Shown here piece by piece: positions 24,423-36,798 of a stretch of DNA of 64,000 nucleotides. The notes under the pieces were generated by a model. That model was given only the letters and a program-made list of their open reading frames with translations, was not told the DNA's origin and did not search any database. The first letter of the stretch is position 1, and each line of letters begins with the position of its first letter. A program made the position numbers and the translations under genes. The DNA lies in contig CM048846.1 of assembly GCA_026545225.1 (NCBI GenBank), positions 37,707,501-37,771,500 of the forward strand, given 5' to 3'. This stretch comes from Cornus controversa (lineage: Eukaryota > Streptophyta > Magnoliopsida > Cornales > Cornaceae).

Positions 24423-24474
<52 letters not shown>
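24423..24474. repeat. (AT)n microsatellite
   Basis: About 26 AT units replace some 60 bp present at the U1 position (about 970-1040). Confidence 0.9.
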
Positions 24475-24477
<3 letters not shown>

Positions 24478-24820
24478 CCTCAGTGAGTTCATCTTTTGCA
24501 TCTCCAATTTCTTCTATGCGTGTCAGATAGTGCAACCATGAATATTTCATCTTTTGATGAAATCATTTCAAAGTATAAATTAAAGTTTGAAAAACTTCTA
24601 CCCAAGCATGTTGACTTAAACGTAATTCAACTCAACCTTCAATTGACCAATTTGAGCTCAAATTAACGAGCTTAATTTGTGTTCGAATTGACTTAGTTGG
24701 GTGGGAATTAGAATTCGTCTCTAAGTCGTTATGAATTATAATTAAATAAAACAAAAAATAATAATTCTTTAATTATTTCACATGAACAGAAAGAAATAGT
24801 TAACACAAAGTTTCTATTAC

Positions 24821-24852
<32 letters not shown>

Positions 24853-25550
24853 CTTTACTATTGTTCAACCAGAAATAACTTCAAGTTGGCATTGTTGATA
24901 TTTATCGGGGCGGGGGAATTGGCACGCTAATCTAAACCCTAAGCAAATTTTAGATAAAACACTTATTAATTTCACAGTTTGAGTTATTCGAATTCGCTTG
25001 TGTATATTAGGTGTCGGGTCTCTTAGAATATCCCGTCCTCCTATTTTACATGTAACACACAATTAGGTAAAAATCTCTTTTAGGATGGAACAAGCTTAAT
25101 AAATTAGTGGTGGTTCCAAACAATGTCATATTCATAAATTAAAGACTCAAATTTCAAACCCTAAGATTTCTTAAACACTCGTATGAGATTCTCAATATAT
25201 TTGGTGGGTTTTAATAATGCACATGAGATTTCTTAAACACTAGTGAGAGATTCTCAATATATTTGCTGGGTTTTAATAATACACATACACGCATGCAGAA
25301 ACACGTGTAAATAAAAATATTTTTCTGCCGATTCGACTTTGACGAAACACAGCACCATTGTGGGCCGCACTACCCACAACGCCCTGGCTTCGTCTAGTCA
25401 GCTAAATGTTGACCCAGCAGAATTATCAAGACTAGTGCATGTATATATATATACATATATGAATTAAATCTCGGAAAGCAAAATCAGCCTGCTTTCCCTC
25501 TATATATATATAATATATATATAGATATATCATATATGTATATGCCTCAC

Positions 25551-25558
25551 TATATATA
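25551..25558 (+). promoter_or_regulatory. TATA box of RING gene B
   Basis: TATATATA in the same CTCACTATATATACAGC context as gene A, 55 bp before the ATG. Confidence 0.6.
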
Positions 25559-25612
25559 CAGCAAGCCCTCTTAACTGTTCTAGAACTAAAACTAATCAAC
25601 CAACGTGCCAAC

Positions 25613-26344
25613 ATGTCTGCCTTTACTTCTTCCTCTTCTACTCTGGCCTTCCAAGATTTTGTAGGACACTTCTACTCAAGAAGATTGCTACTAAACATCC
25701 CTCTTTGTCAATCACCGGCTACAGCAACTCTTCCGGCCACCGGAAACAGCCACGACAAGTCAGAATTTAACAAGGGAGATAATTCTTATGATACAAATGT
25801 TGTAATTGTCTCTCTCCTCATTTGTGCTATAATATGCTCAATGGGCTTGTATTCCGTCCTTAGATGTGCATTTAAGTGCACCGGTTTAGCAGCCACCAAT
25901 ACCAGGAACAACCCCTCAGCTCCGTTATCCATCACAGGGATCAACAAAAAGGCCCTCAAGACTTTTCCAACAGTGACTTATTCAGATGGTTTGGATCATC
26001 CTGGCTTTGACACCGAGTGTGTAATATGCCTATCTGAGTTCACAAATGGCGAGTGTGTACGAGTTCTTCCCAAGTGCAACCATGGGTTTCATGTCCGGTG
26101 CATCGATAAGTGGCTCAGCTCACATTCCTCGTGCCCTACTTGCAGGCACTGCCTCATTGAGACATGTCAGAAGATGATTGAGTGTACTCAAGCTAACTCA
26201 TCACAACCACCGTCCCAGCCACTACAGGAATTAACAATTGTAAACATTACCCCACTACAAGCTGAAGATGTGATACGTAATTACAGGAATGATCGAGATG
26301 TAACTATTAGAATTGAGAAAATAAAGGAACCAATTGTGGTTTGA
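25613..26344 (+). CDS. RING-H2 finger protein, ATL78-like (cluster member B)
   Basis: A 243-residue intronless ORF, about 93 percent identical to A by direct count (18 differences). It is predicted to be a membrane-anchored RING E3 ubiquitin ligase. A hydrophobic helix lies at about 62-84; the GLD motif at 126-128 is intact; the C3H2C3 ligands are C136, C139, C155, H157, H160, C163, C174 and C177, all present. No substitution against A falls between residues 130 and 188, so the RING itself is identical. Changes gather in the N-terminal 75 residues and in the tail (189-237), a pattern that suggests constraint on the finger. The promoter-proximal region and TATA box are shared with A, so the expression pattern may overlap. 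The start is the ATG conserved with A. Confidence 0.92.
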   Translation: MSAFTSSSSTLAFQDFVGHFYSRRLLLNIPLCQSPATATLPATGNSHDKSEFNKGDNSYDTNVVIVSLLICAIICSMGLYSVLRCAFKCTGLAATNTRNNPSAPLSITGINKKALKTFPTVTYSDGLDHPGFDTECVICLSEFTNGECVRVLPKCNHGFHVRCIDKWLSSHSSCPTCRHCLIETCQKMIECTQANSSQPPSQPLQELTIVNITPLQAEDVIRNYRNDRDVTIRIEKIKEPIVV

Positions 26345-28999
26345 CAAGTTGAATATATGTCAACTTTATTGGATCTTCATTTCAAACCATTTGATTTGCA
26401 GGTAGCTTTAAGCTAAGTTGTTGGAAAAAAAAACCCTTCATTCTTTATATATGATGATCGATCACTTTCTTATGATCTTAATTATTTGTTATTATTTAAA
26501 TTAAAGAAAGATGTATGAGAAGTTATTCCACTACCAGTGACTCATAAATAACAAATAAACAATAACACTAACTTCCGCTTTATTGAAGTTAAAATAAAAT
26601 ATCTACCCTATGTACGTTTTCCAAAATTACAATGACATCGCCAGTCAAACCTTATTATTAAATGGCGTTAACGGAAGTTACAAGTTTCGTATTTTACTTT
26701 CACATTTAAATAAATTTACGACTTTACTCTCACAAACCTCTACTGTATTTATCGCTCACTCTGTGCAAAGTTCGTGATAAAAAAATTTCATTTTCCATCA
26801 TTTTAGCTCCACATTTTACCTCACCCTTTATTTCGACTAGGATTTATCACCTTTCAACAATGGGCATGATCAAGAAGTCACACATGTTGGAATAAATAGT
26901 TGAATAAATAATAATTTTTTGAAAATATAATTAAATAAATTGTAAAAATATAAATTTAAATTAAGGGTTAGAGGTGCGTAATTGTTAATTTATTGAAGAT
27001 AGTTAAAAAATCTACTAAGTGTAATTGAAAAATTAAGTGACGGCTGATGCAATCTGCAATCGATTGATCTGGCCTTCTTCCTATATTACCACTTCCCCCA
27101 AGGACCTGAGGGGTCATTAAGAGGAATTAACTGCTGCTGTGGATTCGAATGATCATGTAGTCGTCTATTCGTAGCCTCAATTAGTGACTAATTTTTCACT
27201 CCAACTGGCTGAGAGCTACTCTATGGCAGACTGACGTGTGCAGAAGGCTGATGCGAAGGTAGTATTAGACCTTTCTATTTCTTGTCAGCCTGTTGAGTAT
27301 TCGGCTGATAAGTCGAATCTTGCGCACTAGAGCTTTGATTGATCAGCCTGTTTTGAATGGCTGATTGTTTTATCGAAGTATAAATCTCTGCAACACGATC
27401 TTGAGTAGCGTTCCACTAGATTATCCTCTTATCCAGTAGACCAAGGCTGGTCTGAACCTTGCCGATTTGGATTCGCATTGCATGTACAACATCTATTACG
27501 ACTGACAGATCTGTTGGACAGGCTAAGTTATGTTCGGATCTTAGCTTAGGCGACATATTCTCAAATCTTTATTACTTTCCGGGTCCCACCGGGCGTGCCA
27601 AAATATGTTCGGTTATTAATTAATCAGCTATGTAGACCGATTCCTTTGGAAGTCGTGTTGGATCAGGCGATTGACTAGGGAGAGAAAATACGAAACTCCA
27701 TTATTTTTTTGCTTCAACTAAGAGGACTTTTAACCGTGCATAAACAATTACGAGACTGAATCGTAGCAAGGAGGGAGGTAGAAGGAGGGAGATAGCAAGG
27801 AGGGAGGTAAAAATTGAGGGAGAAATAGACGAACAGACTGATTAGAGGAGACCGAGAGAAAGAAAATTGAGTGAGATGTAGATCGAGTGAGGGACAGAAC
27901 AATATTCTGGAGAATATTGAGAGAGAAATACAGATTGCACGTGATCGATGCAATTGTTTAGTTGTGGTTGTTGGAAACCTCTAGTACAGAGGCCCTTTGT
28001 ATTTATTTATAATAAAGAGAAATATATCACTGCTATTTCTAAATCTAAGTTAAAAGATAATACAGAAAATAAAATAATAAAAGGAAACACATTATCTATA
28101 TTATGATGTCCTATATCTTCAGCAGCCTATCAGCCTCTCTTTGCAAGAGTCCATAGTGCACCAAAATCTTCCAATGCAGTCCAAAATCGTAGGAGTCCTT
28201 GTACAATACAAACTAATTCATGCATACACACAGATGGTGTTCTACGTGTATTTTGTATAACCAACTTCACAATAGTGGTAACTTGATTACAAGAGTCCCT
28301 ATCCATGAAGAGTCCATCAGTACTTAGACTTAATCTAAAGTCCAATGTGTAAATAACTTTATCCCCTACATCCCTATATAGTCCAAGTAAACTCAGTCTT
28401 TCACTTTGCACCAAATTAATTAGAGTCCCAATCATCCTGAACTCCATGCTTCCAATCTGTAAAAATAGTTACACAAATATAGACACGCATAATGTATTTA
28501 AGTAACCATGTATATATATATATATATATATACATATATGTGTGTGTGTGTGTGCCGCGCGCGCGCGAGCAGGGGCAACATTTTAAGACAACTTGCTAAA
28601 AGTTCTCAGCCCTTAGAGTTTCCTCCTTAATAGACTCCTTCTGAGCTTTACCCATTCACTCAAATTAATGACCCCTAAGGTGGCTGCTAAGTGACACCAT
28701 ATTTGGGTGCCAATAGGTTCTCTACATTCGTGCTCTTCCGTTACCCCAATAATAAATAAATATTATAATGCAACGTTTAATTTAATGTTACCTCACTTTG
28801 GATTGTCATGACTTGTTGAATCTGTGAATGCTTCTTTTGGCCTTTTGAACTAGACTTGTTCATGATGCACACATGTATTTGCCATTGAAAACCCACACCT
28901 TAGGTTAGAATCGGTATTGAATTACCGATTCTTAGCCACTTAACAGTGCAATATGTTCGGCAAGGTATCATGAAATCTTGGAGATCTTCTCAATCTAAT
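26345..28999. other. Non-coding 3' flank of gene B
   Basis: The U3 counterpart of 2958-3466 plus 9922-12330. It contains the uninterrupted LINE target site at 26894-26907, the GTCCCACCGGGCGTGCC string (about 27582), and TA/TG/CG microsatellites at about 28511-28567. No gene is seen. Confidence 0.6.
26894..26907. other. Empty LINE insertion site
   Basis: AAATAGTTGAATAA in U3 matches the LINE target duplication in U1 except for the last base, with colinear sequence on both sides. It shows the pre-insertion state. Confidence 0.88.
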
Positions 29000-29011
29000 A
29001 AATATGGAGTC

Positions 29012-29185
29012 TTTTAAAAATGAATAATGATTTGAAGGCCGATCGGATTAGTCCGATTTTTTTTTATGTGAGTGGGGTGGTGGATCCCACCACATTATAT
29101 CATGTGATATGATCTACCACTCCACTCATATAAAACTATTCTTGGCCTAATCCGATTCGGACTCTCTATCATTACATTTTAAAAA
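29012..29185. mobile_element. Foldback MITE, first tandem copy
   Basis: The same hairpin element as 12339-12512: TTTTAAAAATGAATAAT at the left, a GTGGGATCC-like centre, and TCATTACATTTTAAAA at the right. Confidence 0.6.
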
Positions 29186-29193
29186 TATGGAGT

Positions 29194-29366
29194 ATTTTAA
29201 AAATGAATAATAATTTGGAAGCCGATCGAACTAGTCCGATTTTTTTATGTGAGTAGGGTGGTGGGTTCCATCACATGATATCATGTGATGAGACCTACCA
29301 CTCTACTCACATAATTATTCTCGACCGAATCTGATTCAGACTGTATATCATTACTCTTTAAAAATT
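29194..29366. mobile_element. Foldback MITE, second tandem copy
   Basis: It follows the first copy after about 8 bp (ATGGAGTA) and keeps both hairpin arms. ATATGGAGT also precedes copy 1, so the duplicated unit includes a little flanking host DNA. Confidence 0.6.
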
Positions 29367-29399
29367 GTTCATTCTCTACCCACTCCTTGGAGTTAATTA

Positions 29400-31101
29400 T
29401 TCGAATTTTTTATTTTTCTGAGAGGGAACACGTTTTCTTTGCAATATTATATTCTCGACATAACAATCCAACCCATTTCCACCTTTCTCGTTCTAAAGTG
29501 CCCAAACAGAACAACAGAGTCCTAGAAAAAAAAAACAAAAAACAAAAGAATATATCTTTAAGCCGAGCCTATATCTATTTTTCAAATATAATAATAAAAA
29601 TATAAAATAAAAGAAAGTGTCCCCCAATAGTTTGCCTGGAGGATATTTATAATAGATAATATTCATCTCAGTAGAAAACTACTTGACATGTAGCACAGAT
29701 GGGTAGGAGGCAATTTTAAATCAATCTTAAAACTTTCAAGGATTTTCATTGACGAACCATTACTTTATATATATGAGCAGAGAATTTTAGAAGATCTACA
29801 TAGATATATACTGCATGTTGCTTTAACTATTGACCATGTAGAAAGGCTAATTTATTTGGCTATGATTTGATTTGATTGCAATCTGGCCACTTGCAATAAA
29901 TATCCCCTATTAACTTAACTTTGCAAACCTACCAACAAACGCGTCTTCCTTTATGTTGAAAAAATGAAATTACCTAGTGTGGTGAATCAAGTTCAAGATA
30001 GGTAGTATTTTTTTTTATATAAAATTAGTTCAACATGTACTAAAAAAATAGGTAGTTGGAAATGAATAGATTTCCGCCACTTTTCTTGTAATCTTAATTT
30101 TTTTGTAATTTAGACGAGTCAACGAAAGATGTAATACATATATAAACTAAAGCAAAAGCATTGACAAACACCTGCACAGTGCAGTCTTATTAATAGGGGA
30201 GCAACTCATAGAAGCAGGTTAGATATATGTTAATTTTTGGTATCTGCAAAGGACTATTTTTACAAAATGGTTAAATATATTGGCGTCCTTTAAAATTTGT
30301 TGTAATTACACACGAATCAAACTTTTTAAAAAAACTTGCACTTACCTCCTCTGACGATTGGTCACTTGTAACAAATAGTCACCTCCATCCCAATTTTTGT
30401 TTGTTCTATCATAAAAATTGAGTGTGCGGACAAAAATGCCCTTCCAACAATTTGAAAAGACCTTATTATCCTTAAAATACAATAAATTTACAAAAAAAAA
30501 AAGATTTCTTTTATGGACAAATATACCCTTAGCTCATTAAAACATTTGTCTTTACATAAATATAATTTAAATATATTCACGTATTTATTTTAATACTCTT
30601 TAATTCAAACCAAGGAAAAGAAAAAAAAATTCCCAAAATTGGCAAACAACATACACACCAAAATCAAAGATGACAAAGAACAGTCTGTGTATGTGTGTAT
30701 GTCTGTATGTGTGTATGTCTTGATTCTACAAATAGTTATATATAAATTTTAGAATCTATACATATGCATAGTTGATTATTTGCAAAAATTTGTATCAAAT
30801 CAAAGTTAGGGTTACAGAGTACTGTACATTATTGTTCAAATTTGAAGAGAGAGAAAGACGAGGTTAGAGAGAGATAGTCAATGGTGGATCATGCGAAGGA
30901 GCTGTTAGAGTCGAAGCAGACATGAGATGGGTTTGGTCACTTTATTATTTCTTTTTCTCCTTGCTTTTTTCTCCGGTAAATTGTCAAAAATTGGTGGTCT
31001 AGGTTAGCTTATACTCACATGTGGTCATATACATAGTTGCAAATGGGTCTATTTATGTTTGCCTGATAATAATTTTCTCGCTAAATGTGGTGGGAGTAGA
31101 A
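29400..31101. other. Distal non-coding part of unit U3
   Basis: Colinear with 12540-14703, with no gene. It contains a single copy of the 97-bp block that is duplicated in U1. Confidence 0.6.
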
Positions 31102-31102
31102 T

Positions 31103-31180
31103 ACCCTGTCAGTGTGGTAGCTCAACCCAGTGTCTGTCTTCGCACCCGCCCACTCACACCCGTCCACAAGGGTTACTACA
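31103..31180 (-). mobile_element. Inverted LTR fragment related to the solo LTR
   Basis: The reverse complement of the first 80 or so bases of the 21239-21488 LTR, from GACAGGGTATTC back to its TGTAGTAA start at 31180. It marks the end of the U1/U3 similarity. Confidence 0.65.
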
Positions 31181-31214
31181 AACACCTTCTATTCTTAGAA
31201 CATGAATCTGCACC

Positions 31215-32370
31215 CTTTTCTCACTTGTGAGTGCTTGTCGCTTAAGCTAGGAATTTAACAGACAATTTTTCTTGATTACAACTAATCCATTTAAAAACAC
31301 TTTTGCATGAGTTTTGTACAACGTACAACGAGTTAGACATTCCTCGTGCTAACACCAACAAACCTTTGGTGACTTTCCACTTTCAATTACCAAACTAACT
31401 TTGGTAACCCTAGCGATACAATGCAACTCCGAAAATTATATTGAGACATAAATCAGAAACATGACGTATATCTTTCAGCATCAATGTGTAGCCCGCATTA
31501 GTCTGAAGACACACATCTCCAACACCCACAATCTTCGAACAATTAGTATTCTCATCTTCACTGTTCCAAAATTTTTCGCTTTGTATGTTTATGAACAACT
31601 CCCTTGTAGGTATAACATAGTAGGAAGGTACAGTATCAACAACCCACTCAACATCCTGGTTTATAGTATGATTGCATTTTGCATCTCTCAACGAGAGTAC
31701 TAACTCATCATCTGATACAATGGCTGTTGTGGCATCATCACTATCTTTCTTCTGATGTTCTTCTTCCTTCTTTTGTTTCTTCAAATCCCCCAAAATTTCC
31801 TTATATGACCAGTCCAGCCACAATGAAAACACTTTCTCTCATCTATGAGTTGTGGATTACCTCTAGAATCTCTACTCTTGCTACAATTTTTAAGTCCTCT
31901 ATTAAATCCTTTGGGCTTCATTTCCTTTATGACAAGAGCTTGAGCCACAGCATGATCTCTATCAACATCCTTTGTCATAGCTATTCATTGAATATACAAT
32001 CTTTCACCACATTTAGAATCACTTTACCATTTGAAGTAGAGTTGCTAAGCGATACCACCAAAGTCTTTCGGCTATTAGGCAATGACACATAAGTATAATG
32101 CCCATAACTCATTATCTAACACCATCTTTATCATGGTTAACTAGTTCACCAAACTTTGAAAATCACCTTTGAACTTTAAATTCACCAGTTTTCTTATAAA
32201 AAATGCCTTATTCTAGGCAGTCTTCCTATTGTAAATCGGCTTCAATTTCTTCCAAAGATTATAAGCATTAGTGTTTGTGCAACATAATGAAACACACTAT
32301 GGTCGATCCACTGTCTAACCAGCCCCACCATTTTCTTATTTATCTTTTCCCAATCTTTAGCACTTTTATC
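31215..32370 (-). pseudogene. Ty1/copia gag-protease-pre-integrase remnant
   Basis: Read on the minus strand it shows, in order: the end of gag (about 32280-31980); a zinc knuckle CFHCGWTGHIRKFW (about 31810), whose last Cys is Trp; an aspartic protease region with WVVDTVPSYYV (about 31620), where the usual D-T-G is D-T-V; IVGVGDVCLQTNAGY and VSDLCLNIIFGVAL (about 31430-31550); and a decayed pre-integrase stretch to about 31215. Stops and frame changes are many and no LTR pair is seen. It is a dead fragment, with its 5' end toward higher coordinates. Confidence 0.75.
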
Positions 32371-32471
32371 ACTAGACTTGACTGTCACGCCCTAATTTTT
32401 GACTTCCAGAACCCGAGGGTGATTACATTTTCATATCATCAACTCATATCAAAATCTCACCATAGTACCAT

Positions 32472-32484
32472 ACCTTGATACCAA
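32472..32484 (-). other. Primer-binding-site-like motif next to an LTR end
   Basis: On the minus strand TGGTATCAAGGT follows the LTR-like end ...GCGTGACA (boundary at 32488). The usual tRNA-iMet site is TGGTATCAGAGC. A second LTR-end-like string, TGTCACGCCCTAATTTTTGA, lies 105 bp away at about 32384. Confidence 0.45.
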
Positions 32485-32487
32485 GTT

Positions 32488-33660
32488 GTCACGCTCTAAT
32501 TTTTGAGTTGCATACCATAATTTCGCATAATCAAAATGTCCTTTCGCACGATCGAATACCCTATTTTGCATAATCGAAAGTTCCATTTTGCACAATCAAA
32601 ATTCTCGATTGATCGAAGTACGTGCGAAGTACTATCAAAATCGTGTTAGAATTTGAGGTCGATACTATCAAAAATTTCGATGGAAGTTCGCAAAATCAAA
32701 AGATTTCGATCATGCGAAATGACCATTTCGTACAATTGAAATTCTTTAACACATAATTCCTACAATTCTTCAAAAAGGTTATTTTCATGCCAAACTCCAT
32801 CCATCAATACACATACATTCCTTATGAGGTGTGGAACACCCAAGTGATCTAAACATACTTCACATGGTCCAAACACATGGATTGAATTTCCAATTAATCA
32901 CATCCATAAAACATAAGCATTAGGGTTCAACTAAACATCATACATTCAATTCCTCAAAAGTTATACATAAGTCACATATGGCGAATACATTTGAAATCTA
33001 AATGCATTAACATAATTCGAATGTAAAGACAACATCTTTAACATAGTCGACATGCCACAAACTGACATATACATAGTCGACATACTCCAATGGTTTTCAT
33101 GTTCAAAATAATATCATTTTGGAAATCATGAATAATGCCACACATTTCTAATGCGCATAAACCATTTAGAAATGAACCACATTCACGAAATAAACTCACA
33201 CCACGTATACTCTGAAATCACTTTAACTGGGGATTTCTGCTTGTCACAATTCTATAGTAAGGGTCTTTTCAAGACCACAAACTCTGCTTACGTACGCTCT
33301 ATGAGTTGCTAACCCAATGAAAGTGATATTCACTTGGCCATGTTTTGGGCCTTACATCCTAGGACTCTGGGCCCTTTTTAATTCTCACATATGCCGCAAA
33401 AATCACAATTTCTTACATAAGTGCACATTATCACATAAATGCACCAAAACTCATGATTATCATAATTTCACTATATGCACAACATTACCAAGTTAATGCA
33501 TATCAATTTTATCTCAAGCTTGTCACAGATGTCATTTCACTCACTTCATGAAAATCACAACAATACACTTTAGGAAATCTCATTTCATGCATTTATGCCA
33601 CAAATGAGAACAAATTCCATTTATGATACAAATGGACTTAAAAAACTCAATCGTTACATA
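32488..33660 (-). mobile_element. Degraded gypsy-type LTR
   Basis: It begins (on + coordinates) TGTCACGCTCTAATTTTTGA, a typical inverted end of chromovirus-type LTRs. At 32520-32760 it carries many words such as TTTCGCATAATC, TTTCGCACGATCG and TTTCGATCATGCGAAA, short and partly palindromic. No coding sequence. The far end is not defined; it fades at about 33660. Confidence 0.5.
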
Positions 33661-33877
33661 GCTATTAATGAATTATATTTTTTTTGAAAAAGTAGCCTCC
33701 ATCCAAAAAATGAAAGTAGTCTCGCGGAAAATTTAATAAGAAAGAATCTATAATAAATTCCACACGTGGTAGCTCCCACCATCAGTTGAAAGTAGGTGAA
33801 GACACACTCCAATTTGTAAATATCAAGTTAATGTAGTCTGGGAATTGGAAGCACTTCGAAAGTACATGAATCATATC

Positions 33878-34101
33878 ATAATTATGGTTGAAAGTGCACT
33901 AATGTCTTGTCACTTTATTGCTCCTCAAGAGGATATTTCACCAAGGATTCATAATTATGGTTGAAAGGGCACACTAATATCTTGTCACTTTATTGCTCCT
34001 CAAGAGCATATTTCACTCACCAAGGATTGATAATTGTGGTTGGAAGGGCACACTAATATCTTGTCACTTTATTGCTCCTCAAGAGCATATTTCACTCAGT
34101 T
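33878..34101. repeat. About 75-bp tandem repeat, three copies
   Basis: Each unit contains ATGGTTGAAAG or TGGTTGGAAG, CTTGTCACTTTATTGCTCCT and CAAGAG.ATATTTCAC. Copies start near 33878, 33951 and 34029. The last runs straight into the MITE at 34099. Confidence 0.75.
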
Positions 34102-34555
34102 TGGTAGAAAAGAAATATAAAGAAAGGAAAGGTGATGTAGAAGTATAATTTTGTGTGTTTAGTATGAAATATTTAATAAAAAGAAAAGAAATTGAAAGAT
34201 TTTGAGAAATAAATTAAGGATGAATAGTAATTTTTGTTATCCTTTCAAAAATAGAAAAAAATGGAAGGAAAAGAAAGAAAAGGAAAGACTACCTTTTTTA
34301 AGGAAATTTTGTTAATATCAACTTTGCCCTTATTTTGATAAAAGGTAAAATTTGTTCTTTTAAATATAAAAGGGTATAATGATAAAAAATTTAAATTATT
34401 TCTTTTCATTTATTTCCCAAACATGTTAACTATCTTTTCCTTTACTAATCAACCAAACACGATAAAAGTTTAACACTATCATTTCTCTCATTTCTTTTCT
34501 TCTCTTTCCTCTAGTGAGTAATGTTATTCTTTCTTTTCTTTTCCATTCTACCAAA
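34099..34555. mobile_element. MITE with TTTGGTAGAA-type inverted ends
   Basis: About 457 bp. The left end GTTTGGTAGAAAAGAAA and right end TTTCCATTCTACCAAAC are complementary over about 10 bases and continue as purine- and pyrimidine-rich arms. There is no ORF, and the target duplication is unclear. Confidence 0.5.
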
Positions 34556-34904
34556 CAAAGCCTTATCTATTGATATTGAAATTTGGATATTTTATCTTAC
34601 TCTTTCAAATCAGTTTGTGGAATTTATAGCAAACAAATAACAAGGCCAATCCCAATTTCTTTTGACCCATTAATTTAAACCATCATTTGTTACGAGTGCA
34701 TTTTTTAAGTTCACTTTTGGATACAAACTTGATAAGCTATAGACGAACAACATATAAAGAGCCTTGTTGGTCTGGTGATACTACTCAACGGGGTACCACT
34801 AATTCCAATTAATGCTGAAATTATGTAGTTAATTGCATACTTGCTGCTTCAATATTAAATTATTATATTTTATATCCAATATTAGTCGACAATAATGGTC
34901 AAAG
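34556..34904. other. Non-coding spacer, possible SINE scrap
   Basis: AGCCTTGTTGGTCTGGTGATAC at about 34759 resembles a SINE A-box region, but no B box follows. Nothing else is recognised. Confidence 0.35.
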
Positions 34905-35905
34905 TAATAGTATTAAATGCAGTAATGTTATACAAATGGAAGTTTCACGTAGAAAATTCCATAAAATAATTTGTAGTGTATTTGAGTTATTGTGTCCTAT
35001 AATTTCTAGAAGTCCAGTCACGTCTTCTGTACCGAAATTTTGTTTCAGAATTTTATTTACAAAAGTGTTAAGTGCAAAAATCACTCTTGTGACATGTTTG
35101 GATGTCATATTTTTTATTTTTTTATTTTTATATTAATTAGACATATATTTTAATTATTTTATTAATTCGAATGAGCCAGAAAATGAATTCATTAGTTGGG
35201 TTCGGCGTATGAAAACGAATGGAGTATTCACAAATTTTTTAAATAAATAATAAATTGATATTTTTCTAATTTTTTTATTAATAAAAAATATATTTTAATT
35301 ATTTTATTATTTTGAATGAGAGTGGAAATAGATACATTGGTTGGACTAGGCGAACGAAAACATTTTTTAAATAAATAAAAAATTGATATTCGAATGAGCT
35401 CTTTTTGAATATTCAAAGACTATTTTAGATATTTTAATTTGACAAAATGCCCTTAACAATTTAAAAAATTCAAAAGAATTAATCGGATGACAGGGAAGTA
35501 TTTGCACAAGCAAGGGTTTTCTCTTGCACTTTAATCATGATACATGGACCAACGACTTAGACTTTCAATTCACCGAGTGTTAGCCACTTATGTCTCAGTT
35601 TGGACCCCCACACGAGTTCCATTGTGCTGCATAAAATGGTTCACACACATTCGAATCAGTGAATTGGGCCATGTGTTCTTTTCACAATCCAATCATAATT
35701 CATTTTAGTTTTAGTTCCCACTAAACTTAACTCACATAGTAGTTTTAGTTCCCACTACTTAATTAGTTCCATTAAGAGAAAAGCACGTGTATCACATTGG
35801 TTAATTAGTATCCATAAAAAAAAAAACAGTCCACCCCATTTTCAACATTATATTTCTCAACGTGGGTCCATAAAGCAATACAATCACCTAGTGTAAGGCT
35901 CTCCA
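34905..35905. repeat. Upstream copy of gene D 5' flank
   Basis: A direct repeat of 36799-37497 (both contain GTATTAAATGCAGTAATG, CAAGGGTTTTCTCTTGCAC, CAGTTTGGACCCC and AACAGTCCACCCCATTTTC). This copy carries an extra AT-rich insert (about 35110-35400), itself a tandem pair built on ATATTTTAATTATTTTATTA. Confidence 0.75.
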
Positions 35906-36002
35906 CGAGATACGTATTTACTCATTGAAGACAAAGGTTTCACACATTTTTCTTGAGATAAGCAATCCGTTCGTCTGCATAACGAACAAAAACACAGCAA
36001 GA

Positions 36003-36730
36003 TTACAAAATATGTACACTCTTCGCAAAAAGAAAAAAAAATCCTGAAAATTTGCTAGAAAAGGAAAACTGAGGAATCACAGCGTGGCTAAAAGTACTAG
36101 GAATGGAAAAATTTTGGGCCGCTTTGACACTCCAAGGCCCCTTCACAAGAATCAGTTTCTCTTTCCACAATTTGTCAGAAGTGGGAAGGCCATAACACAG
36201 TCTTTTGTCCTTACTGCTAGGGAACAGGTGGTAACAATTTTCTTCTGATCTGACCCATTGAAGAGAGTAACAGAACAAAAGATCGTTCAGGTTTAAGTCA
36301 AGTTTATGGAGGCAGTTCAAGAAGAGCATACAAGAAATGATTTTAAAAAAATTAAGTTTTAACTGACGCGGCGCAAGCTTCAGTTTGTACAAAACAAAAC
36401 TAAAATAAGGATGAAGGGAAAATCTGAAGGCTTTTAAATGAGAAACCGAGAAAATGATTTCTCCATCCTTAACTCCTTTTCCAGTACTATAGTCAAAATT
36501 CAGAGTTTATCCCTCAATGGTGACCTCGCTGGAGACTTTACATTCTTTCTGACCTTATCAAGGCCAGCCAATAGCCTTGTCACCGGAGCGGCGACCACAC
36601 CCTGGTTAGATGTGACGACATCTCCAACCACCCCAGAAGGATGGGTAGTGTCCGCAACAGTGTGAGAGGAACTAGACATGACGATCTCTTGGTTGTCAAA
36701 AAGGTACGGTCGCTGTCACTAGAAGACATT
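36003..36730 (-). pseudogene. PF04195-like 'gypsy-type transposon' ORF fragment
   Basis: On the minus strand a frame near 36730 begins MSSSDSDRTF, then after stops and shifts continues with sequence like the PF04195 (Transposase_28) domain: HLKAFRFSLHPYF, KLAPRQLKLNFFKI and, further on, CYGLPTSDKLWKEKLILVKG (up to 36003). The family has a Leu-rich N-terminal part and a later G-P-S-x-K-x-W-K-x-x-F-F-F block, which is still visible. It is a dead copy lying exactly between the two repeats of gene D 5' flank. A second member of this family lies at 62880-63907. Confidence 0.6.
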
Positions 36731-36798
36731 TTCAGAAGAAAAAAAGAGGTGAAAGCGAAAGGGTGAGAACTGACCTGGAGCGACAAATCGACACCAAG

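Larger units (their letters stand above)
23459..31101. repeat. Segmental duplication unit U3 (paralogue of U1)
   Basis: About 7.6 kb colinear with 1-14703 once the LINE is removed. It covers the upstream block, gene, 3' flank and a long distal non-coding stretch. Differences are mostly small, plus several indels of tens to hundreds of bases. The copy ends at about 31101, where LTR and copia fragments begin. Confidence 0.85.

Noticed and set aside
28130..28447. 105-residue minus-strand ORF in U3
   Set aside because: The U1 counterpart (about 11215-11400) lacks much of the sequence and does not keep the frame, so it is not under coding constraint.
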